A DNA stretch of 64,000 nt from an uncultured Bacteroidota bacterium (lineage in GTDB: Bacteria; Bacteroidota; Bacteroidia; Flavobacteriales; Schleiferiaceae), in the NCBI GenBank assembly GCA_913057235.1, contig CAJXNI010000007.1, positions 51,205-115,204 on the forward strand, given 5' to 3'. The stretch's first letter is position 1, and the number at the start of each line of letters is the position of its first letter. The translations under genes were made by a program, and so were the position numbers. Of the stretch, positions 8,786 through 18,144 are shown piece after piece. The notes below the pieces were generated by a model. It made no database searches and had not been told where the DNA came from. It saw only the letters and a program-made list of their open reading frames with translations.

Positions 8786-9576
8786 AAATAATAGGCTGCG
8801 GTGAGCAATAAGGTACGGTTGTACCGATTGGTTTGGGTATCATCAATAATATTCAGGAGAATAGCGGGGTCTGTATCTACCAGGCCCATTTTAAAGGCCG
8901 CGCTTAGTTCGGCTTTGCGGTAGCGGTACTTGAGGCCAAAGTGAAAACCCAGGTCAATAAGGTTGAGGTAGTAACTATTGGAGAAAATATACTCTGGGGC
9001 ATTATCCTCGTCAATGCCGGTGCTGTAGGTAACTGCGCCTTGCACTTGGCGGTCTTCAATGCCGCTGGCTTCACCGGTGTAACTTTCTACGTTCACTTCA
9101 GCGGTGTAGTCACCACCCAGGCCAATAGCCAGGTAGGCGCCCAGGTTAGGACTCAGGCTCTGGTGCTCCCCTAATTCAAATCGGTAACCCAAACTTAGGG
9201 GTATGCGAAGTAGGTAGGTACTCATATCAAGCTCAATACTTTCTTCAAGTTCTGGGCTGTTTCGGTTGATGCTGGAACGTATATTTTTTTGACTTAGAAA
9301 AAGGCCGCTGTGCAAGGCTACGGGCTCCAGAATTGCAATTTTTACCGGAAAACCTAAGTCCAGGCCCCAATTGTATTGGTAGGTGGCTGTTTCATTGGCA
9401 GCCACCCCGCTGATCCCTATGGAGTTTCGGTTTATTTCTGGGTAGGCAAAGGTGTTGCTTACATACCAGCTATTGGCGGTAGCCCCTAAACTTACGCCAA
9501 TCTCAAAATTCTGCGCTTCCGCGGAAAGCGCACCTACTGCGAGGCTCAAGATTAAAAGGAGCCGGTTTTTGTTCAT
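8782..9576 (-). CDS. Outer-membrane beta-barrel protein (porin family-like)
   Basis: A 264-residue exported protein. A signal peptide (MNKNRLLLILSLAVGALSAEAQ) precedes alternating hydrophobic strands with aromatic ends, such as LLRIPLSLGYRFELG, YYLNLIDLGFHFGLKYRY and a final TLLLTAAYYF, the pattern of a small outer-membrane beta-barrel. The ATG at 9576 is preferred over one at 9600 because it starts the signal peptide directly. It is alone between gcvT and gap and its function cannot be read further. Confidence 0.82.
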   Translation of the reverse strand: MNKNRLLLILSLAVGALSAEAQNFEIGVSLGATANSWYVSNTFAYPEINRNSIGISGVAANETATYQYNWGLDLGFPVKIAILEPVALHSGLFLSQKNIRSSINRNSPELEESIELDMSTYLLRIPLSLGYRFELGEHQSLSPNLGAYLAIGLGGDYTAEVNVESYTGEASGIEDRQVQGAVTYSTGIDEDNAPEYIFSNSYYLNLIDLGFHFGLKYRYRKAELSAAFKMGLVDTDPAILLNIIDDTQTNRYNRTLLLTAAYYF

Positions 9577-9644
9577 AGGGGTGAAAGTAAAAAAAACCAA
9601 AAGAATAAATTGTTAAGCCCATTTCTAGCCCTCCACAAAGAGCC

Positions 9645-9680
9645 AAAAAAGCCCGATGTCACTTAGGAAGCATCGGGCTT
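9645..9680 (-). terminator. Terminator after gap
   Basis: AGCCCGATG at 9650-9658 pairs perfectly with CATCGGGCT at 9671-9679. On the minus strand the hairpin is followed by TTTTTTGG, making it the terminator of the GAPDH gene ending at 9705. Confidence 0.85.
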
Positions 9681-9704
9681 TATTATCTATCAAAAATGCC
9701 GTGA

Positions 9705-11159
9705 TTAGTAGTAGCGCTTTCTGCGCACTTCGGCTATGTATTTACTTAAACGAATCACTTGGCGGGTGTAGCCATATTCGTTGTCGTACCAAACGTACAA
9801 CACCATGTTCTTACCATTCTCATCTACAATGGTGGCTGGCGCGTCAAATACAGAGGGGCAAGAGTTTCCTACAATGTCGCTGGAAACCAACTCATTACTC
9901 ATAGAGAATTTGATTTGCTCTACTAAATCACCTTTTAGGGCTGCCTTCCGTAAGGTTTCAATTACTTCTTCACGAGAAGTCTGTTTTTTCACCTCTAAAT
10001 TCAAAATGGCCAAAGACCCATTAGGCACTGGCACCCGAATGGCGTTAGAAGTAAGTTTTCCTTCCAACTGAGGCAAGGCCTTGGCCACGGCTTTTCCGGC
10101 ACCGGTTTCCGTAATTACCATGTTTAAGCCCGCGGCCCGTCCTCTACGGTATTTCTTGTGCATATTATCTACCAGGTTTTGGTCATTGGTGTAGGCGTGC
10201 ACCGTTTCAATGTGGCCGCGTTCTACGCCAAAGGCATCTTCAATAACCTTTAACACGGGGGTAATGGCGTTGGTGGTGCATGAGGCGGCCGAAAAAACAT
10301 CCACTTCTTTGGGGCTGTATTCGGTTTGGTTTACGCCATGCACAATATTGGGGACCCCTTTACCGGGAGCGGTTAGCAGCACTTTGGCGGCTCCTTTAGC
10401 CTTCAGGTGACGGCTCAGAGATTCATGGTCTCTAAAGGCTCCGGTATTGTCAATAATTAAGGCATCGTTAATGCCGTAAGCCGTGTAGTCAATATCTTCT
10501 GGATTGTTGGCGGTAATGATTTTGATGGACCGGCCATTCACAATTAAAGACCTATTATCAGTATCGGCTTCTACGTTACCCGGAAATGGTCCGTGTACCG
10601 AGTCAACACGCAGGAGTGAGGCTCTCTTCTCCAGGCTTTCAGCTGTTTCTCCACGGGTAACAATGGCTCGCAGGCGCAATTGCTCGCCCTTGCCTTCCTG
10701 GGCAATAAGCTCGCGTGCCACCAATCGGCCAATTCGGCCAAAGCCATAAAGCACCACGTCTTTGGGCGTGGTTTTTTGCATGTTAGAAGCGCCCATAAAA
10801 TTGGCAAGCTTGGCCTCTAAAAAGGCTCTTACAGAGTGGTAGTTCTCGCCTTCTGTTAGCCACTCGCTGTTTAATAGTCCAATGTCCATGCGAGCTGGGG
10901 CCAGCTCCATTTGCACCAGTTCTTCGCTTAGGGCGCGGGTGGTTTCAACGGTAATGTTTTGCCCAACAAATTGACGGGCATAATCATGAAGGCTTAAAAC
11001 TTCGCTAGGGCGTTGGTCAATCAGCTGGTTTCTAAAAAGCACGGCTTCAATGCCTTTATCTAAATAAAGGTCATTAATGTTTTTGATGAGCTGTACGGCA
11101 TCTTTTTCCATGCCAATACGCTCAGACACCAACTCTTGGTAATTGTTTGCTTCGGCCAT
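9705..11159 (-). CDS. gap: Glyceraldehyde-3-phosphate dehydrogenase, long form
   Basis: A 484-residue GAPDH. Residues 1-130 are an extension absent from the classical enzyme of about 335 residues. The catalytic part begins with the Rossmann motif YGFGRIGRLVARELI (about residue 138) and carries the active-site AASCTTNAITPV with Cys near 295, then HAYTNDQNLVDN and WYDNEYGYTRQVI. It interconverts glyceraldehyde-3-phosphate and 1,3-bisphosphoglycerate with NAD(P). Bacteroidota often carry this long form beside a short one. Whether it serves glycolysis or gluconeogenesis, and its cofactor, are not determined. Single-gene unit with its own promoter-like box and terminator. Confidence 0.94.
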   Translation of the reverse strand: MAEANNYQELVSERIGMEKDAVQLIKNINDLYLDKGIEAVLFRNQLIDQRPSEVLSLHDYARQFVGQNITVETTRALSEELVQMELAPARMDIGLLNSEWLTEGENYHSVRAFLEAKLANFMGASNMQKTTPKDVVLYGFGRIGRLVARELIAQEGKGEQLRLRAIVTRGETAESLEKRASLLRVDSVHGPFPGNVEADTDNRSLIVNGRSIKIITANNPEDIDYTAYGINDALIIDNTGAFRDHESLSRHLKAKGAAKVLLTAPGKGVPNIVHGVNQTEYSPKEVDVFSAASCTTNAITPVLKVIEDAFGVERGHIETVHAYTNDQNLVDNMHKKYRRGRAAGLNMVITETGAGKAVAKALPQLEGKLTSNAIRVPVPNGSLAILNLEVKKQTSREEVIETLRKAALKGDLVEQIKFSMSNELVSSDIVGNSCPSVFDAPATIVDENGKNMVLYVWYDNEYGYTRQVIRLSKYIAEVRRKRYY

Positions 11160-11202
11160 AATTGTTGTAAAAAAGTATTGAGAGGATTTAATAAATTTCG
11201 GG

Positions 11203-11210
11203 CAAAGTTA
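11203..11210 (-). promoter_or_regulatory. Promoter -7 box for gap
   Basis: TAACTTTG on the minus strand matches the Bacteroidota TAnnTTTG -7 box, 44 bases before the gap start codon. A clear -33 TTTG is not seen at the expected spacing. Confidence 0.45.
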
Positions 11211-11282
11211 TACTTTTTACTGGGTTGGCAGCCCGATCTTTAGCCAATAAAAAGCAGGCTAAATCCCTCGGTATATCCGCAG

Positions 11283-11322
11283 AAAAAAGCCTCTTTGTGC
11301 CCATTCACAAAGAGGCTTTTTA
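11283..11322 (-). terminator. Terminator after htrA
   Basis: A near-perfect hairpin of AAAGCCTCTTTGTG and its complement around a six-base loop, flanked by A and T runs on either side. It lies 20 bases past the HtrA stop codon and is the terminator of that gene. Confidence 0.88.
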
Positions 11323-11340
11323 AAGCTGATTTTTTGGCCT

Positions 11341-12786
11341 TTATTTGAGCGAAAAGGCGAAGTATTTTTCACGGCCGTTGGGCAAAACTCCAAGAATGAT
11401 TATTGGGTTTCCAGCGGGTTTACGCTCCATAGCCAAATTAATATCGTCTATTTCTTTAATGGGCATTTGATTAATCTGGGTGATGATATAACCCTTGGGT
11501 ATGCCTTGGTCAGCCAAAATCCCATTTTTCACATCGGTTATACGCACCCCATTTCGCAAACCAAACACCCCTTTTTCCTTCTCGGTAATGGCGCGGAAAG
11601 ATCCGCCCAGGAGCGTTACAAACTCCAAGTCTTCTTTTTTGAAGCGTTTGGTGGTGCCATTGGCGTTGCGCAGGGTCAACTCATAATCAAAAGCGGCCTC
11701 ATCTCTAAGTACCCGTATCTTTACTTTTTCACCCGGGCGCTTAGAACCAATGATTTCCTGTAATTCACTGCTCTTGCTAACCTCCCTGTTATTCACGGCA
11801 ATGATGATATCGCCTTTTTCAATTCCGGCTTCTTGGGCTGCCCCGTTTTCCGTTACGCCCGCTACATACACCCCATTGGTACGATCAATTTCCAGTTCAT
11901 TGGCCACGCGGGGGGTAAGATCGGCAATGTTTACACCTATAAATGCTCTTTGCACGGTACCGTATTCTCTAATGTCTTCTACCACTTTCTTAGCAAGGTT
12001 GCTAGGTACGGCAAAAGAGTAGCCTTCAAAGGAGCCAGTATGCGTACTAATGGCAGAGTTGATGCCTACCAATTCACCTCGCGTATTTACCAAGGCACCG
12101 CCACTGTTGCCCGGGTTTACAGCCGCATCCGTTTGTATAAAGGATTCAATGGCGGCACGCTCATTTATCACCCCAATGGCGCGGCCTTTGGCACTAACAA
12201 TGCCTGCTGTAACAGTAGAAGTTAAATTAAAGGGATTCCCCACGGCCAACACCCATTCACCTACTTGTAATACGTCTGAGTCTGAAAATTCCAGATATGG
12301 CAGTGCCTCGGCTTCAATTTTGAGCAGGGCAATATCGGTGGTGGGGTCAGCGCCTACTACTTCTGCGGTAAATTCTTCGCCATCATTGAGGGCAACCAAA
12401 ATTTCTTCGGCCGATTCGATCACATGGTTATTGGTTACAATGTAACCGTCTTCTGAGATAATTACTCCGCTACCGGTACCCATGCGCAAGGGTTCTCTGC
12501 GGTTTTGGGGCGAGGGACTGCCAAAGAAAAAGTCCAGCGGACTTTGCGGACTGTAGCGTGCCCTTACGGCCGTCTTCACGTGTACTACGCTGTTTAAGGT
12601 TTTGTCAGCCGCCTCTACAAAGCTATTTTCAGCGTTGGGAGTGTACGTGGTAGGTACCGTCCTTTGCGCAGGAGCTGATTCAATGTAGGTACGAACTTCG
12701 GGCTTTTCAAAAAAGGCCTTGTAGCCGCCCAGGGTAATGATCCCACCCAGGGCTGAAACCAAAACAATCTTGACTATATTTTTCAT
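11341..12786 (-). CDS. htrA: HtrA/Deg-family serine protease with two PDZ domains
   Basis: A 481-residue periplasmic protease. An N-terminal membrane anchor or signal (KIVLVSALGGIITLGGY) is followed by a trypsin-like domain with the triad in ITNNHVIES-type context (here YIVTNNHVIES), TTDIALLKI and NPGNSGGALVN. Two PDZ domains follow (RAFIGVNIADLTP to KRPGEKVKIRVL, and the C-terminal GFIITQ-like segment GIPKGYIITQINQMPIKEID). HtrA proteins degrade or refold damaged envelope proteins. The ATG at 12786 is preferred over one at 12813 because it starts the signal segment. Expressed from its own unit. Confidence 0.95.
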   Translation of the reverse strand: MKNIVKIVLVSALGGIITLGGYKAFFEKPEVRTYIESAPAQRTVPTTYTPNAENSFVEAADKTLNSVVHVKTAVRARYSPQSPLDFFFGSPSPQNRREPLRMGTGSGVIISEDGYIVTNNHVIESAEEILVALNDGEEFTAEVVGADPTTDIALLKIEAEALPYLEFSDSDVLQVGEWVLAVGNPFNLTSTVTAGIVSAKGRAIGVINERAAIESFIQTDAAVNPGNSGGALVNTRGELVGINSAISTHTGSFEGYSFAVPSNLAKKVVEDIREYGTVQRAFIGVNIADLTPRVANELEIDRTNGVYVAGVTENGAAQEAGIEKGDIIIAVNNREVSKSSELQEIIGSKRPGEKVKIRVLRDEAAFDYELTLRNANGTTKRFKKEDLEFVTLLGGSFRAITEKEKGVFGLRNGVRITDVKNGILADQGIPKGYIITQINQMPIKEIDDINLAMERKPAGNPIIILGVLPNGREKYFAFSLK

Positions 12787-12887
12787 GTGCTTCTTAATTT
12801 TTACTTTCACCAAACTTTTTCAATAACTATTCCACCGCAGGTCTTAGTGTCTTGCTGTCACTCACTTTAACAGCGTTTTAACAAGTT

Positions 12888-13667
12888 TTGAATACCCTTA
12901 GTTTTTACAAATATCAAGGTACGGGAAATGATTTTGTTTTGGTAGATGACCGCCAAAATCAATTGCATTTAACCCAAGAGCAAATTGCTCAAATCTGCCA
13001 TAGACGCTTCGGCATAGGAGCCGATGGTTTTATTCTATTACGAAGCCATGAGGCCTATGATTTTGAGATGGTCTACTACAATTCTGATGGCCGTACCAGC
13101 AGTATGTGTGGCAATGGCGGGCGCTGTATTGCTCGCTTTGCCGCTGATTTAGGTGTACCAGGAAACCGCTATCGCTTTTTAGCCATTGACGGAGCACATG
13201 AAGCGGAAGTGGGGCCGGCCACGGTCAGCCTGAAAATGCAAGACGTAGCTCAGGTTAGTCCGGTTAAAGGCGATTGGTATCTAGATACCGGCTCACCGCA
13301 TTACGTGGCTTTTGCCGATGCCCCTGAGGAACTGGAGATTCTATCGGCCGCTAGAGCCATACGAAACAGCCCACCTTACCAGCAGGAAGGGGTAAATGTA
13401 AACTTCATAGCCCTTCGTGAAAACGGCCTTTATATGCGCACCTATGAGCGTGGGGTAGAAGATGAAACCTACAGTTGCGGCACAGGGGTAACAGCGGCTG
13501 CTTTGGTGGCCCACACTGCACAATCAGGTTTAACCCAACCAATACAGGTAAGCACCAAAGGCGGTCAACTTTCAGTGAGTTTTGAAGAAGGGCCAAAGGG
13601 TTTTAGCAATATTTGGCTTAGGGGACCGGCTGAGTTTGTGTTTAAAGGTACCTACCGCCATGACTAG
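12888..13667 (+). CDS. dapF: Diaminopimelate epimerase
   Basis: A 259-residue enzyme converting LL- to meso-diaminopimelate for lysine and peptidoglycan. Signatures are YQGTGNDFVLVDDR at the N-terminus, NSDGRTSSMCGNGGRCIA with the first catalytic Cys (about residue 73), and ERGVEDETYSCGTGVTAAA with the second. The start is a TTG at 12888; the family N-terminus begins exactly there and no upstream ATG fits. It is first in a five-gene plus-strand operon and overlaps the next gene by 8 bp. Confidence 0.96.
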   Translation: MNTLSFYKYQGTGNDFVLVDDRQNQLHLTQEQIAQICHRRFGIGADGFILLRSHEAYDFEMVYYNSDGRTSSMCGNGGRCIARFAADLGVPGNRYRFLAIDGAHEAEVGPATVSLKMQDVAQVSPVKGDWYLDTGSPHYVAFADAPEELEILSAARAIRNSPPYQQEGVNVNFIALRENGLYMRTYERGVEDETYSCGTGVTAAALVAHTAQSGLTQPIQVSTKGGQLSVSFEEGPKGFSNIWLRGPAEFVFKGTYRHD

Positions 13668-14187
13668 TTTACACGGAGAAAGAGTGCAACTGCGGCATTT
13701 GGCAGCCGGTGATTTAGACACCCTTTGGCGCTGGGAGAACCGTTCTGAAAATTGGCAATACAGTTCGGTTCCTAATTACCACTCTAAAGACGATTTAGCC
13801 CAAATGGTACAGGAAGCACCTAAAGATATTCTGGAAACCGGGCAAGTACGCTTTATCATTGAAATTGATAGTGGAGTAGCCATAGGCACCTTGGACTTTT
13901 TTGATTTTGACCCCGTGCACCAGCGCGTAGGAGTAGGCGTTTTAGTAGCGGAAAGCCAATATCGCCAACAAGGATACGCTTTTGAAGCCATGCAATTAGG
14001 GCTTACCTTTGCTTTTGAGCAGTGGGCCCTGCATCAAGTGTATGCCCAAGTGCTGGAGAACAATCTAAGCAGCAAGCGACTCTTTGAAAAGCTAGGTTTC
14101 GTAAAAGCCGGAGTGCTTAAAGATTGGGTGAATTTAGAGGGAAACTTTGTAGATCAGGGACTCTACCAAAAAATGAAGGACGGATAA
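13660..14187 (+). CDS. GNAT-family N-acetyltransferase (RimJ/RimL-like)
   Basis: A 175-residue acetyltransferase. It starts GERVQLRHLAAGDLDTLWRWENR, the usual start of RimL-type GNATs, and has the acetyl-CoA loop region GVGVLVAESQYRQQGYAFEAM, then QVLENNLSSKRLFEKLGFVKAG. The substrate (ribosomal protein N-terminus, amino acid or sugar) is not readable. The ATG at 13660, overlapping dapF by 8 bp, is preferred to an ATG at 13582 deep in dapF. Its stop TAA shares a base with the ATG of the next gene. Confidence 0.92.
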   Translation: MTSLHGERVQLRHLAAGDLDTLWRWENRSENWQYSSVPNYHSKDDLAQMVQEAPKDILETGQVRFIIEIDSGVAIGTLDFFDFDPVHQRVGVGVLVAESQYRQQGYAFEAMQLGLTFAFEQWALHQVYAQVLENNLSSKRLFEKLGFVKAGVLKDWVNLEGNFVDQGLYQKMKDG

Positions 14188-16163
14188 TGAAGCGCAAGGT
14201 TTGGGTAGTTTTAGGAGCAATGCTCTTGCTGGTTGGGGCTATGAGCCAGTGCACCCGCAGTGCCCAGCCAGAAAATACCTCCAAAACCCCGGTAGCCTAC
14301 TTGAATCACCACGACAGCGTAGGCTACGTAGGGATTGAAACCTGCCGTAGTTGTCATAGTCAAGTACACGCCACTTTTACCCAAACCGGTATGGGCCAAA
14401 GTTTTGGTGCAGCCACTCCTCAAAAAAGTATCGCCAGCCTGCACGATACCCTCCAACTTTACGACCCTCACCTTGATTTGTATTACCAACCTTTTTGGCA
14501 ACAAGACTCGCTCTACCTCAAAGAGTATAGGCTTACGCCCGATAGGGATACCAGCCACCTACTTCTGCAAAAGATTGACTATGTGGTGGGAAGCGGGCAG
14601 CATACCAACTCACACATTTTTAGCGTGAATGATTTTTTGTATCAAGCTCCTTTTACCTGGTATGCGCAAAAAGGAAAACTGGATTTACCGCCCGGTTATG
14701 AGAATGGCGGTAACGTGCGCTTTGCGCGGAAAATTGGCCTGGAATGCATGAGTTGCCACAACGCCATGCCTACTAAGTTTCAAACCGGCAGCGTCAACAA
14801 ATTCGCCAAGGTAAACCAGGGGATAGATTGCGAGCGCTGCCACGGCCCTGGTGAAGCCCATGTGCAAAAAATTATGCGGGGCCAGCTTACCGATACCGCT
14901 AAGGAAATTGACCCCAGTATTGTTAACCCTAAAAAATTACCTACTCAACTGCAGTTTGAGATTTGCCAAAGGTGTCACCTTCAAGGCAATACCGTTTTGC
15001 AGCCTGGTAAAAATTATTTTGATTTTAAGCCCGGCCAAACGCTTAATGAGGTGATGGAAATTTACCTGCCGCGCTACACCAATGCCGATGACCAGTTCAT
15101 CATGGCCTCACATGTGGATCGCTTTAAGCAAAGTGAATGCTTTAAAAGTAGCGACCTTACCTTTAACTGCACTTCTTGTCATAACCCACACATCAGCGTA
15201 AAAGAGACCAACCTTACCCGTTTTAACAATACTTGTAAAAACTGCCACCAGGGCGGACAACATTTTGAATGCACGGCCTTGCCCACAGAGCTCAAAGCCA
15301 AAGATTACAACTGCGTGGCCTGCCACATGCCCTCTTCTGGCAGCATTGACATTCCGCACGTAACCGTGCATGACCATTTTATTCGTAAGCCTCAAAAAAC
15401 CAAAGCACAGGCTTTAGCCGAAAGCGAGTTTATTGGACTGTTTGCCGTCAACAATCCTAAGCCCAGTGCTCGCTCAAAAGCTTTGGCTTATCTGCAGCAA
15501 TTTGAAAAATTTGAGGCCAAACGCTTTTACCTGGATAGTGCGCAACGTTTCATAGCGCAATTAGATAACCAACACCCTGAAAAACTGCGCTTGCAGACTT
15601 ATCTGAATCACCTCCGCCAGGATTTCAAGGCTACCACAGCCTTGGTGAAGCAGCAGGGGGCAGCGTCTGTTTTACAGAGCTTGACTCAAAAGGAGCCCAC
15701 CAACCAGCATGCCTGGACGGCCTACCGGGTGGGGCAAGCGCTTAAAAAAGCCAAGGAAACTTCATTGGCCTTGCAGTTTTACGATAGAGCAGTGAGTCTG
15801 GCTCCGGCTGTAGCCGACTTTAAAAATAAGCAGGCCGCCACGCTCATGACCTTGGGGCAGTTTACCTTAGCCCAAACCATTTTTAGGGAAATTCTGGAAG
15901 AACATCCCCGCCACAAAGAGGCCCTTAACAATGCCGGTTTTATAGCCTTACAGCAAAGAAGTTTGGAACAAGCACAGGAGCTGCTGAGCAAGGCCGTTCA
16001 CTTTTACCCTGATTATGAGCTGGCTTACCTGAATTTGGTAAGCTTGGCCTACCAGCAAGAAGATTATGCCAAAGTTGAGCAATATTTGCAGCAAGTGATT
16101 CGTATTAATCCTCAGAATAACCAGGCGCAGGAAGCCTTGAGAAAAATCAAATTAGAGCCTTGA
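14187..16163 (+). CDS. Seven-heme c-type cytochrome with C-terminal TPR repeats
   Basis: A 658-residue exported protein. An N-terminal hydrophobic signal ends near SQC, possibly a non-canonical lipobox. Residues 45-400 carry seven CxxCH heme sites: CRSCH, CMSCH, CERCH, CQRCH, CTSCH, CKNCH and CVACH, in the layout of cytochrome c554-like proteins. The C-terminal third holds TPR repeats (for example LAQTIFREILEEHPRHKEALNNAGFIAL, seen in part). It probably moves electrons in the periplasm or at the outer membrane while the TPRs hold a partner; the donor and acceptor are unknown. The start ATG overlaps the previous stop, and an upstream ATG at 14124 within the GNAT gene is rejected. Confidence 0.9.
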   Translation: MKRKVWVVLGAMLLLVGAMSQCTRSAQPENTSKTPVAYLNHHDSVGYVGIETCRSCHSQVHATFTQTGMGQSFGAATPQKSIASLHDTLQLYDPHLDLYYQPFWQQDSLYLKEYRLTPDRDTSHLLLQKIDYVVGSGQHTNSHIFSVNDFLYQAPFTWYAQKGKLDLPPGYENGGNVRFARKIGLECMSCHNAMPTKFQTGSVNKFAKVNQGIDCERCHGPGEAHVQKIMRGQLTDTAKEIDPSIVNPKKLPTQLQFEICQRCHLQGNTVLQPGKNYFDFKPGQTLNEVMEIYLPRYTNADDQFIMASHVDRFKQSECFKSSDLTFNCTSCHNPHISVKETNLTRFNNTCKNCHQGGQHFECTALPTELKAKDYNCVACHMPSSGSIDIPHVTVHDHFIRKPQKTKAQALAESEFIGLFAVNNPKPSARSKALAYLQQFEKFEAKRFYLDSAQRFIAQLDNQHPEKLRLQTYLNHLRQDFKATTALVKQQGAASVLQSLTQKEPTNQHAWTAYRVGQALKKAKETSLALQFYDRAVSLAPAVADFKNKQAATLMTLGQFTLAQTIFREILEEHPRHKEALNNAGFIALQQRSLEQAQELLSKAVHFYPDYELAYLNLVSLAYQQEDYAKVEQYLQQVIRINPQNNQAQEALRKIKLEP

Positions 16164-17179
16164 AAAAACTAATTGTTGCAGTCTTCTTGCTGCTGCTGGC
16201 GGCAGGCGCCTTTTTCGCTTACCGCGCCTATCAAAAAGTGTATGGTCCAAATCTTACCTGGCCAGAGGGGCAGTACCTCTTTGTTAAAACCGGCAGCACC
16301 TTTCAAACAGTAACCGATTCGTTACGGCCCTATTTAAAGAATGAGGCTGCTTTTGAGTGGGTGGCCCAAAAAAAGAATTACCCCAAGCAGGTAAAGCCCG
16401 GGCGCTACGCGCTGGAAGATGGCATGAGTAATAATGCGCTGCTTAACAAGTTGCGCAGTGGCGATCAAGAGCCTTTAAACCTGGTGATTTTTGGCCTTAA
16501 AAACCTGGCCGATCTGGCGGGGTTTCTCGGTGAAAACCTGGAGTATGATTCGCTGGAATATTTTCAGGCCTATACCTCAGAAGATTTTTTAAGACCCTAT
16601 GACTTGCAGGAAGAAGAAGTACTGGGGCAATTTTTACCCAATACCTACGAGTTTTACTGGAATGCCTCGCCCAAGTATACTTTGGAGCGCATGCAAAAAG
16701 AGTCGGGCCGGTATTGGCAAAACCGCCAGAAGGAGCTAGACCAGTTAGAGCTGACCCCGCATGAGGTGGTTACCCTGGCCAGTATTGTAGAAAGTGAAAC
16801 GGTACAACCCGATGAAATGCCTACCGTAGCAGGGCTCTACCTCAATCGGCTGGAGCGCGGCATAAAATTGCAGAGTGACCCCACGGTTATTTACGGCATA
16901 CGTAAAGACAAACCCAACAGCCCAGTGATAAAGCGGGTGTTGTTCAAGCACCTACGCTATCAGTCGGAATACAACACCTATTTGCACGCAGGCCTACCAC
17001 CCGGGCCCATAAAACTGCCCTCTCTCACCGCTATTGAGGCGGTGTTAAATGCAGAAGATCATAACTTTATTTTTATGGTTGCCGATCCTAAAAGGCCTGG
17101 ATATCATAGTTTTGCCACCAATTTACGCCAACACAACATCAACCGGGCAAAATACATTCAATGGGTGCGTACGCAGTAA
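16160..17179 (+). CDS. mltG: Endolytic transglycosylase MltG (YceG-like)
   Basis: A 339-residue protein anchored by an N-terminal membrane helix (LIVAVFLLLLAAGAFFAY). It matches MltG along its length: a LysM-like segment (about residues 35-105), then ILASIVESET-type active region seen as VVTLASIVESETVQPDEMP with the catalytic Glu, YLNRLERGIKLQSDPTVIYG, YNTYLHAGLPPGPIKLPS and the final HSFATNLRQHNINRAKYIQW. MltG cleaves nascent glycan strands and sets their length. The start is a TTG at 16160 that overlaps the cytochrome stop codon by 4 bp. Confidence 0.95.
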   Translation: MKKLIVAVFLLLLAAGAFFAYRAYQKVYGPNLTWPEGQYLFVKTGSTFQTVTDSLRPYLKNEAAFEWVAQKKNYPKQVKPGRYALEDGMSNNALLNKLRSGDQEPLNLVIFGLKNLADLAGFLGENLEYDSLEYFQAYTSEDFLRPYDLQEEEVLGQFLPNTYEFYWNASPKYTLERMQKESGRYWQNRQKELDQLELTPHEVVTLASIVESETVQPDEMPTVAGLYLNRLERGIKLQSDPTVIYGIRKDKPNSPVIKRVLFKHLRYQSEYNTYLHAGLPPGPIKLPSLTAIEAVLNAEDHNFIFMVADPKRPGYHSFATNLRQHNINRAKYIQWVRTQ

Positions 17180-18144
17180 AATTTCAGCTTTTGGCCTTGG
17201 GGGCCAGTCTTTTTTTAGGCTTAAGCCCGATGGCGGCCCAAACCGATACACTCAGTTTTTGGCAATCGGCCCCTGAGCCCAACCGGCAACGCATTAAGCT
17301 CTTGGGCTATGGCGAAGGCATGGCCTTAACTGCAACCTATGCAGGCTTAAATGAGCTTTGGTACAGCCAGGAAACCCAGCGCGATTTTCATTTTTTTAAT
17401 GATAACAGCCGCTGGTTACAGATGGATAAGGTAGGCCACGCCATGACGGGTTATTACGTAGGCTACCTTAATGCGAAATTGTTTGAATGGGCGGGCCTAT
17501 CGCAACGAAAAGCCACCTGGATAGGGGCGGGGAGTAGTTTTCTATTTCTGGCCGGTATTGAGATTTTGGACGGTTTTTCAGATACCTACGGTTTTTCCTA
17601 TGGCGATGTGGTGGCCAATTTTGCCGGTTCTGCGCTGCTGATTGGGCAGGAGTATTTGTGGCAAGAGCAACACATTGTGATGAAATTCTCCTTTAGCCGT
17701 TCACCTTATACCAACACCAATCCTGACCAAGGTGGCTGGGGACCCCGTGAAAACAATTTAGGTAATGTTTGGTATGAAGAGCTTTTTAAAGATTACAATG
17801 GGCAAACCTATTGGCTTTCCGCCAACGTAAACGGTTTAACCGGCTGGGAAAAGTGGCCAGCCTGGTTAAACTTGTCGGTTGGGTACAGCGGTGACGGAAT
17901 GCTTTACACTTCATATATTAATCCTAAAGACGGGGCTCCCTACCAGGCCTATTTACCACCCAACCCGCCCATAACCTACCAGCGTCAATTCTACATTGCT
18001 CCAGACATTGATTTACGGAAAATACCGGTAAAAAATAAGGCCCTGAAAACCGTGTTCAAGGCCTTAAACTTTATCAAATTCCCCATGCCTACCTACGAAA
18101 TTAATGCGCGGGGGGCCAACCAGTTTTATTGGCTATTCTTCTAA
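17161..18144 (+). CDS. DUF2279 family exported protein
   Basis: A 327-residue protein with a signal peptide (LLALGASLFLGLSPMAAQ) and the DUF2279 pattern: NDNSRWLQMDKVGHAMTGYY, a hydrophobic LFLAGIEILDGF, and GFSYGDVVANFAGSALL. The C-terminal half looks like beta-structure ending in aromatic residues. Family members are envelope proteins of unknown function. It overlaps mltG by 19 bp and is the last gene of the dapF operon; its 3' end overlaps clpB on the other strand by 12 bp. Confidence 0.85.
   Translation: MGAYAVKFQLLALGASLFLGLSPMAAQTDTLSFWQSAPEPNRQRIKLLGYGEGMALTATYAGLNELWYSQETQRDFHFFNDNSRWLQMDKVGHAMTGYYVGYLNAKLFEWAGLSQRKATWIGAGSSFLFLAGIEILDGFSDTYGFSYGDVVANFAGSALLIGQEYLWQEQHIVMKFSFSRSPYTNTNPDQGGWGPRENNLGNVWYEELFKDYNGQTYWLSANVNGLTGWEKWPAWLNLSVGYSGDGMLYTSYINPKDGAPYQAYLPPNPPITYQRQFYIAPDIDLRKIPVKNKALKTVFKALNFIKFPMPTYEINARGANQFYWLFF

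Noticed and set aside
11833..12225. A 130-codon open frame antisense to htrA
   Set aside because: It is fully inside the htrA protease domain, which is strongly supported on the other strand.
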